Below are positions 1-4,875 of a stretch of DNA of 10,548 nucleotides, one piece after another. The stretch comes from Flammeovirgaceae bacterium (GTDB taxonomy: Bacteria > Bacteroidota > Bacteroidia > Cytophagales > MED-G16), in assembly GCA_002702205.1 (NCBI GenBank), contig NZYP01000016.1, positions 8,417-18,964 on the forward strand, written 5' to 3'. Within the stretch, counting starts at the first letter, position 1. Every line of letters begins with the position of its first letter. The notes under the pieces were generated by a model. It had not been told where the DNA came from. It saw only the letters and a list, made by a program, of their open reading frames with translations, and ran no database searches. Made by a program: the position numbers and the translations under genes.

Positions 1-978
1 GAAACATCATGCGATGATACTTCTGCATCAATAATTTCTGACGGAATTATAAAAAGTAATGTTATATCATCTCAGCTGGACCATTCTAAATTGGGTGGTG
101 TGGTACCAGAAATTGCTTCTAGGAAACATCAAAAAAATATTGTTTACATAGTAAATGAGGCACTGGAAAGATCTTCATTTGATTTACACGATCTAGATGC
201 TATTGCTTGCACAAATGGCCCTGGTCTATTAGGATCTTTACTTGTTGGTTCATCATTTGCAAAATCAATGTCATACTCCCTTGAAATTCCTTTCATTTGT
301 GTTGATCATATAAAAGCTCATGCTCTTTCTCATTTTATAAATAGGGATAATGTTGATTTTCCTTTTATTTCATTGGTAGTTAGCGGTGGACACACTCAGA
401 TTATGTATGTAGAATCATATGATAAAATAAAAATAGTTGGGGAAACTAGAGATGATGCTGTAGGGGAGGCTTTTGATAAATGTGCTAAAATAATTGGATT
501 AGATTACCCTGGAGGTCCTTTTATAGATAAATTATCAAAAGAAGGTGATCCTCATAAATATAAATTTCCTGATACAAATATTCCTAATTTAGATTTTTCT
601 TTTAGTGGGATTAAAACATCTTTCCTTTACTTTATAAGGGACAGTATAAAAAATGATAAAAATTTTATAAAAAAAAACATAAATGATATTGCATCATCTA
701 TTCAATTTAAATTAGTTGAAATGATAATTAAAAAATTAAGAGTTGCAATTAAAAAATATAAAGTATCAAGTATCTCAGTAGGAGGTGGAGTAGCTGCTAA
801 CTCATTATTAAGAGAGGAATTATCAAAATTTAAGAATAAATATGCTGTTAATGTAAATATCTCTAAATTAGAATACTGTACTGATAATGCAGCTATGATA
901 GCAAATTATGCTAGATTTATGTTTAAAGATAAAAAGTTTTCTAAACTTGATGTAGTACCTTTTTCAAAAAAAAAGTAA
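1..978 (+). CDS. tsaD: tRNA N6-threonylcarbamoyladenosine synthase TsaD, 5' end cut by the window
   Basis: Catalytic subunit of the complex that moves the threonylcarbamoyl group from threonylcarbamoyl-AMP onto A37 of ANN-decoding tRNAs (t6A), in the cytoplasm. The frame is open from base 1 and begins with ETSCDDT, the conserved N-terminal block, so only about six to eight residues are missing. The TTG at base 91 is an internal Leu codon, not the start. Counting from base 1, I see GGVVPEIASRKH (about 31-42), the metal-binding HIKAH pair (H103, H107), SGGHTQ (about 133-138), the FSFSGIK block near 200, GGGVAANS (about 261-268) and the C-terminal metal ligand D295 in TDNAAM. These are the hallmarks of the Kae1/TsaD ASKHA fold. 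It ends TAA at 976-978, immediately followed by the smpB GTG, so the two are probably co-transcribed. All key residues are present. Identification is very secure. Confidence 0.97.
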   Translation, partial: ETSCDDTSASIISDGIIKSNVISSQLDHSKLGGVVPEIASRKHQKNIVYIVNEALERSSFDLHDLDAIACTNGPGLLGSLLVGSSFAKSMSYSLEIPFICVDHIKAHALSHFINRDNVDFPFISLVVSGGHTQIMYVESYDKIKIVGETRDDAVGEAFDKCAKIIGLDYPGGPFIDKLSKEGDPHKYKFPDTNIPNLDFSFSGIKTSFLYFIRDSIKNDKNFIKKNINDIASSIQFKLVEMIIKKLRVAIKKYKVSSISVGGGVAANSLLREELSKFKNKYAVNVNISKLEYCTDNAAMIANYARFMFKDKKFSKLDVVPFSKKK

Positions 979-1422
979 GTGAAAAATAAAATTTTTTTTA
1001 AAAACAGAAAAGCTACTTATAACTATGAGGTTTTTGATAAGTACATAGCAGGTATAATTCTAAAAGGAACAGAAATTAAGTCGATAAGAAGTTCACTAAT
1101 CAATATGAATAGTTCATATTGTTTAGTTGATAATAATGATATTTATGTTAAGGATTTAAATATTTCTGAATATAAGTTTGGAAATTTGAATAATCATGAG
1201 CCTAAAAGAAAAAGAAAATTACTTTTAAATAAGAGAGAGATTAATCAAATAAAGAAAAAAGTATCAGAGAAAAAATTCTCAATAATTCCACTCAATTTAT
1301 TTATTTCAGATAGAGGGTTTGCTAAAATGGAAATAGCTCTATGTAAGGGTAAGAAGACATACGATAAAAGAGAAAGTGTTAAGAAGAGAGAAGCAGATAG
1401 AAAGTTAAGACAAGATTTCTAA
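979..1422 (+). CDS. smpB: SsrA-binding protein SmpB
   Basis: Binds tmRNA and delivers it to stalled ribosomes for trans-translation; cytoplasmic. The 147-residue length fits the family. Family blocks run in order: KNRKATYNYEVFDKYIAGI (8-26), GTEIKSIR (30-37), a block near 72-83 with the usual NHEP and RKRKLLL elements, and a basic C-terminal tail with YDKRESVKKREADRKLR (128-144), the part that occupies the mRNA channel. The start is GTG at 979. It is the first codon after the tsaD TAA and gives the expected N-terminus; no ATG lies near it. No Shine-Dalgarno sequence is obvious, so translation may be coupled to tsaD termination. The 3' end overlaps the convergent aldehyde dehydrogenase gene by four bases (1419-1422). 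The tmRNA gene itself is not in the window. Confidence 0.97.
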   Translation: MKNKIFFKNRKATYNYEVFDKYIAGIILKGTEIKSIRSSLINMNSSYCLVDNNDIYVKDLNISEYKFGNLNNHEPKRKRKLLLNKREINQIKKKVSEKKFSIIPLNLFISDRGFAKMEIALCKGKKTYDKRESVKKREADRKLRQDF

Positions 1423-2828
1423 AAATATTTAATCATTAAATTAATTATTTTCTTTTTAAATCTTGAATATGGAGGTATAATTAAATCTGTTGGACTTATT
1501 TTAACTAACTGTTTGAAGATACTTTTTGGATTTGAAAATTCCTTAAACCCAAATATACCATGGCATCTTCCTGAACCACTATTATTTACCCCTCCAAATG
1601 GTAGATGATAATTTGAATAATGTAACGTACTATGGTTTATACAAACACCACCTGATGATGTCTCATTTATTATTCTATGAATATTTTTTATGTTTTTACT
1701 GAAAATATAAAGAGCAAGGGGTTTATTTTTATTATTAATGAAATCTATTGCATCATCTAAAATTTTATAATCATAAATTGGTAAAACAGGTCCAAAAATC
1801 TCTTCATTATGTATTTTAGATTTTTCAGATATATCAGTTAAAATAGTAGGTTCTATAAATAATTGATCCATATCCCTTTTACCTCCAAAATGAATTTTAC
1901 CCTTATTTTTTTTTGCATCATCAATTAAGTCATTTAATCTCAAAAAATGTTTTTTATTAACTACTCGACAATAATTTTTAGATTTTTTTGGATTTTCTGA
2001 ATACAATTTTTTGATATTTTCAATTAATAACTTTAAGAATTCATTTTTTAATTTTTTATTGATAAGTATATAATCTGGTGCTATACATACTTGACCATTA
2101 TTAATGAATTTAGCCCAAGCAATTCTTTTTGCTGTTGATTTTAAATCAACTTTCTCATCTATAATTGTCGGTGACTTTCCTCCTAACTCAAGAGTAACTG
2201 AGGCGAGGTGTTTACTAGCGGCTTTCATTACTATCTTGCCAATAGTTGGGGACCCAATAAATAGTATATGATTAAATTTTAATTTTAGAACTTTTTCTGC
2301 AATATCAGATCCACCTAAAATTGTATATACTTCATTTTTATTAAATGTTTCATCAACAATCTTTCTAATAACTTTTGAAGTAAAGTCGGTAATTTCAGAG
2401 GGTTTAATCATTACAGTATTACCAGCAGATATTGCATTTACAAGAGATACAAAAGTTAGATTAACAGGAAAATTCCAGGGTGTAATGATTAAGACCAATC
2501 CTTTTGCTTCGTATTTGATATATGATTTTGATCCTAGGAGCGTAAGAGGTGTTTTTACATATTTATCCTTCATCCATTTTCTTAAATTATTAATGGTATG
2601 ATTTATCTCCTGAATTACAGGAAATATTTCTGTCAGATCAACCTCTGATTCATTCTTTTTAAAATCTTTCTTAAGTGCATTTTTTATATTATCACGATTT
2701 GATAATATATTTTTTTTCAATTTTTTTAATTTAAAAATTCTTTCACTGGATGAGGTAAGTTTTACATTTGAGATGTTGTCTTTTAATATTTTATGACTTT
2801 TAATTAATTCCCTTTCAGATGTACTCAT
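1419..2828 (-). CDS. NAD(P)-dependent aldehyde dehydrogenase, class 3 (fatty aldehyde type)
   Basis: Oxidises an aldehyde to the carboxylic acid with NAD(P)+. At 469 residues it is short, as in the ALDH3 branch rather than the roughly 500-residue classes. Key residues are present: N118 in TPWNFP (oxyanion hole), K142 in IKPSE (cofactor), a GSPTIGK block (192-198), the general base E214 in LELGGKSP, the nucleophile C248 in NNGQVCIAPDY, and EEIFGPVLP (342-350). The APDY after the catalytic Cys, the FGGVNNSGSGRCHG block (411-424) and the IPPYSRFKKK tail are typical of ALDH3/fatty aldehyde dehydrogenases. The C-terminal stretch is basic and hydrophobic, so loose membrane contact is possible. It is the last gene of the minus-strand run, with only 2 bases between it and crcB. 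The substrate cannot be read from sequence; reactive aldehydes from lipid peroxidation would suit the oxidative-stress neighbour msrB. Confidence 0.94.
   Translation of the reverse strand: MSTSERELIKSHKILKDNISNVKLTSSSERIFKLKKLKKNILSNRDNIKNALKKDFKKNESEVDLTEIFPVIQEINHTINNLRKWMKDKYVKTPLTLLGSKSYIKYEAKGLVLIITPWNFPVNLTFVSLVNAISAGNTVMIKPSEITDFTSKVIRKIVDETFNKNEVYTILGGSDIAEKVLKLKFNHILFIGSPTIGKIVMKAASKHLASVTLELGGKSPTIIDEKVDLKSTAKRIAWAKFINNGQVCIAPDYILINKKLKNEFLKLLIENIKKLYSENPKKSKNYCRVVNKKHFLRLNDLIDDAKKNKGKIHFGGKRDMDQLFIEPTILTDISEKSKIHNEEIFGPVLPIYDYKILDDAIDFINNKNKPLALYIFSKNIKNIHRIINETSSGGVCINHSTLHYSNYHLPFGGVNNSGSGRCHGIFGFKEFSNPKSIFKQLVKISPTDLIIPPYSRFKKKIINLMIKYF
1427..1457. terminator. weak AT-only hairpin with flanking T runs at the smpB/ALDH convergent junction
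   Basis: Bases 1427-1441 form a perfect 15-base palindrome, ATTTAATCATTAAAT, which can fold as a 6-bp stem with a 3-base loop. It lies just past the smpB stop. Downstream on the plus strand is a T-rich stretch (ttattttcttttt). On the minus strand the palindrome is followed by five T residues (1425-1421) that run into the ALDH stop. A second inverted repeat, CAAGATTT at 1411-1418 against AAATCTTG at 1458-1465, encloses it. The stem has no G:C pair, so stability is doubtful in such AT-rich DNA. Confidence 0.3.
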
Positions 2829-2830
2829 TA

Positions 2831-3202
2831 TTATTTAATAAACATCATTCCAATTAGACAAAACGTTAGACCAAGTATTGAGCTTAGAAATATATAAGAT
2901 ATCATCAATAAAACTTTTCCTTGTTTCAATAGAAGTATCGACTCTACAGAAAATGCAGAAAATGTTGTAAAACCACCACAAAAACCAATAATTATTAAAG
3001 TAGTGAGATTATTTGATAGTTCTTCACTCATGTTGTTACTAGTAAATTTTAATATTATACCAGCAAGAAAACATCCAATAATATTTATAATTAAAGTTCC
3101 AAAAGGAAATGAAATTAATGTAGAAGAAAGAAATTTAGATATTGTATACCTAAGAATAGATCCTGTCATTCCTCCTAATCCAACAAATAATAAATCCTTC
3201 AT
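2831..3202 (-). CDS. crcB: fluoride ion channel CrcB/Fluc
   Basis: Small inner-membrane channel that exports fluoride; members work as antiparallel dual-topology dimers. The 123-residue length and four hydrophobic segments (about 4-24, 33-52, 65-90, 98-120) fit a single-domain Fluc that would form a homodimer. Family signatures are [10 protein letters not shown] (10-19, with conserved R18), [15 protein letters not shown] (34-48, with the pore Asn N40) and [13 protein letters not shown] (73-85), which holds the GGFTT sodium-site region and the two pore phenylalanines (F81, F84). The start overlaps the msrB stop as ATGA (3199-3202), indicating translational coupling. No fluoride riboswitch can precede it here because it lies inside an operon. 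Only one copy is visible, unlike the paired crcB genes of some Gram-positives. Confidence 0.95.
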   Translation of the reverse strand: MKDLLFVGLGGMTGSILRYTISKFLSSTLISFPFGTLIINIIGCFLAGIILKFTSNNMSEELSNNLTTLIIIGFCGGFTTFSAFSVESILLLKQGKVLLMISYIFLSSILGLTFCLIGMMFIK

Positions 3203-3645
3203 TTTTTTTCTTCAACAAATTCAAGAGATGCTGAATTAATACAATATCTTAATCCTGTAGGGTTTGGACCATCATTGAAAATATGACCAAGGTGTCCATC
3301 ACAATTTGAGCATATAACTTCAACTCTCTCCATTCCAAAACTATTATCATCTAAAAAGCTGACATATTTTTTATCTTCAACATCAAAAAAACAAGGCCAT
3401 CCTGTTCCAGACTCATATTTGGTTTTTGACGAAAAAAGTTTTTGTCCACAACCTGCACATTTGTATTCACCACTTTTTTTATTATTCCAATATTTTCCAG
3501 TAAAGGCTCTCTCAGTCCCTTTTTCTCTTAATACATAATACTGCTCTTTTGTTAATTTTTTTAGCCAGTATTCATCCTTCTTGTCTTGAGATGTACAAGA
3601 TGTTACAACTGAAAAAGATAAAGTCAATATTAAATAAATTTTCAT
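3199..3645 (-). CDS. msrB: lipoprotein peptide-methionine (R)-S-oxide reductase MsrB
   Basis: Reduces the R epimer of methionine sulfoxide in oxidised proteins. The first 16 residues form a lipoprotein signal with lipobox VTSC (modified Cys at C17), so the enzyme should act on the periplasmic side, anchored in a membrane. The MsrB domain spans about 26-145. It has the two zinc CxxC motifs, CAGC (63-66) and CSNC (112-115), the GHLGHIF block (118-123), the catalytic C135 in RYCINSASL, and SGTGWP (79-84). Oddity: the usual resolving Cys in SGCGWPSF (as in E. coli MsrB) is Thr81 here, while the Ser after GWP is Cys (C85). C85 might replace it as the resolving thiol (inference). ATGA overlaps join it to mscS upstream and crcB downstream. 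Confidence 0.96.
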   Translation of the reverse strand: MKIYLILTLSFSVVTSCTSQDKKDEYWLKKLTKEQYYVLREKGTERAFTGKYWNNKKSGEYKCAGCGQKLFSSKTKYESGTGWPCFFDVEDKKYVSFLDDNSFGMERVEVICSNCDGHLGHIFNDGPNPTGLRYCINSASLEFVEEKK

Positions 3646-4460
3646 TTGTTAATGTTTACGTCTAATTGAGGGAAAGGGATACTTAAACCGTTTTTTGGAA
3701 ACTCAGAATAAACTTTTTCATTATAATCAAATTTTACTTCCAGAAAGTCATCTGACTTTACCCATACTCTAACCATTATATTAACTGAACTATCTGCAAG
3801 TTCAGAAAGAACAACAAGTGGCTCTTTGTCCTTTAATATCCTTTTGTCATTCTTAATCCATTTCATAAGAAGAGATTTTGCCTTTTCAAAGTCATCCCCG
3901 TATGCAATAGAAAATGTCCAAATAATTCTTCTTGTATTCTCAGAGGAAAAGTTAGTGACAATTGATGTCTGCAAAATTCCATTAGGAATTATTACCCTTT
4001 TATTATCTATAGTTGTTAAAATAGAATTAAAAATTTGAATTTCTTTCACAGTCCCTTGTGTTCCCTCATACTCTATGAAGTCACCTACTTTAAAAGGTTT
4101 GAAGAATAAGATCATGACCCCAGCTGCAAAATTTTGTAGAGTATCTTTAAGTGCCAAACCAACGGCTAGACCTGCAGCACCTAAAATTGCTAAAAATGAG
4201 GTCATCTCAACACCTATCATAGATAATACAGATATAATTAATGCAACCTGAAGTGTTATTGACAATAAAGATCTGAAAAAAGGAACTAATGACTTATCAA
4301 TATTTCTACTAGAAAGAAACTTTTCTAAAATATTTATAACTTTTTTAATTGCACTATTTCCGACTATCAAGAATATGAAACCCAATATTATTCTTGGAGC
4401 ATATTCAATAATTAGATTTAGTAAATAAGTATAACTTTCTGGACTTAAAATATCATTCAT
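3642..4460 (-). CDS. MscS-family small-conductance mechanosensitive channel
   Basis: Inner-membrane channel that opens under membrane tension and releases solutes on hypo-osmotic shock; the family is homoheptameric. The 272-residue length and layout match minimal MscS: TM1 about 18-36, TM2 about 63-83, and a pore-lining TM3 at about 87-120 with the Gly/Ala-rich run [12 protein letters not shown] (93-104) and the NFAAG kink (110-114). The beta domain follows, with [10 protein letters not shown] (121-130), [17 protein letters not shown] (137-153) and the IPN signature (158-160). The alpha/beta domain closes with PFPQLDV (262-268), the usual MscS C-terminal portal strand. There is no N-terminal extension or extra sensor domain. 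It lies 15 bases downstream of the 121-residue unknown gene and overlaps msrB by ATGA. Confident as a family member; conductance and ion preference cannot be read. Confidence 0.95.
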   Translation of the reverse strand: MNDILSPESYTYLLNLIIEYAPRIILGFIFLIVGNSAIKKVINILEKFLSSRNIDKSLVPFFRSLLSITLQVALIISVLSMIGVEMTSFLAILGAAGLAVGLALKDTLQNFAAGVMILFFKPFKVGDFIEYEGTQGTVKEIQIFNSILTTIDNKRVIIPNGILQTSIVTNFSSENTRRIIWTFSIAYGDDFEKAKSLLMKWIKNDKRILKDKEPLVVLSELADSSVNIMVRVWVKSDDFLEVKFDYNEKVYSEFPKNGLSIPFPQLDVNINK

Positions 4461-4475
4461 AAAAACAAATTTAAT

Positions 4476-4841
4476 TTAATCTTCTGGATATGGAATAAAT
4501 ATAATCTTAGATTTATTTTCCATAACAACAAGTAAACAACAGTACTCATCTTTATTTTTATATCTTTCCTTAAATATTTTCTCATTATTTATTATATTTT
4601 TTTCAGATAATATTTCAAGATATGATGCGAAGTATTTCCATTCATTATCAAAAAATTCTTTGAAATCTATAAATAGAGAACCTATGTTAATATTTTTTTT
4701 ACTCATGATAATAACTGGATAATCTGAAAATTTTTTTTCAATAATTTTAAGAGTTGCTATCTTAAGTTTATCTGCTACCTTAATAAAATCCGAAGATATA
4801 ACTCCCATCTCCTGAATATCTAAGTCATTATTTTCTTCCAT
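4476..4841 (-). CDS. conserved Bacteroidota-type protein of unknown function
   Basis: A 121-residue acidic protein with no signal peptide and no membrane segment, so probably cytoplasmic. I cannot assign a function. Its layout resembles a small uncharacterised family I recall from Flavobacteriia: an N-terminal helix, a central DYPVIIMSKKNINIG strand region (40-54), a helical middle with SYLEILSEKNII (68-79), and a C-terminal hydrophobic block EYCCLLVVMENKSKIIFIPYP (99-119), which looks like two beta strands ending the fold. The block contains two adjacent Cys (C100, C101), of unclear significance. It is the first gene of the minus-strand run and is followed after 15 bases by mscS. The ATG at 4839-4841 is the only start that leaves room for the divergent gene. 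Codon use and A+T bias match its neighbours, and the operon position supports it being real. Confidence 0.8.
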   Translation of the reverse strand: MEENNDLDIQEMGVISSDFIKVADKLKIATLKIIEKKFSDYPVIIMSKKNINIGSLFIDFKEFFDNEWKYFASYLEILSEKNIINNEKIFKERYKNKDEYCCLLVVMENKSKIIFIPYPED

Positions 4842-4875
4842 GCTTCAATAAACTTACTATATTTAAGCTGATTTT
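4842..4875. promoter_or_regulatory. 34-base divergent intergenic region with two promoter-like -7 boxes
   Basis: This gap must hold the start signals for both the five-gene minus operon and the plus-strand T9SS protein, unless promoters lie inside the coding regions. The Bacteroidota -7 element is TAnnTTTG. On the plus strand TATATTTA (4858-4865) fits except for the last base and lies 10 bases before the ATG. On the minus strand TAAGTTTA (reverse complement of 4849-4856) fits equally and ends 7 bases before the ATG. The boxes are one base apart, so initiation would be mutually exclusive or competitive. No convincing -33 TTG was found at the right distance for either, so this is tentative. Leaders would be only a few bases long. 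Confidence 0.35.

Noticed and set aside
91..978. TTG at base 91 as the start of tsaD
   Set aside because: The same frame is open back to base 1 and contains the conserved ETSCDDT block, so the gene simply runs off the left edge.
1411..1465. 8-bp inverted repeat CAAGATTT/AAATCTTG as a strong terminator
   Set aside because: The 39-base loop makes it a poor hairpin; a match of this size is plausible by chance in AT-rich DNA, so it is kept only as a note to the weak terminator entry.
3003..3239. 78-codon plus-strand open frame opposite crcB and msrB
   Set aside because: Lies antisense to two clearly recognised genes, and its product shows no domain or motif.
3203..3260. Fluoride riboswitch upstream of crcB
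   Set aside because: The bases upstream of crcB are msrB coding sequence and the starts overlap by ATGA, leaving no leader. No crcB-motif structure was recognised before the operon's first gene either, where the gap is 34 bases.
3826..4038. 70-codon plus-strand open frame within mscS
   Set aside because: Antisense to a well-conserved MscS region; its hydrophobic look comes from the complement of that gene.
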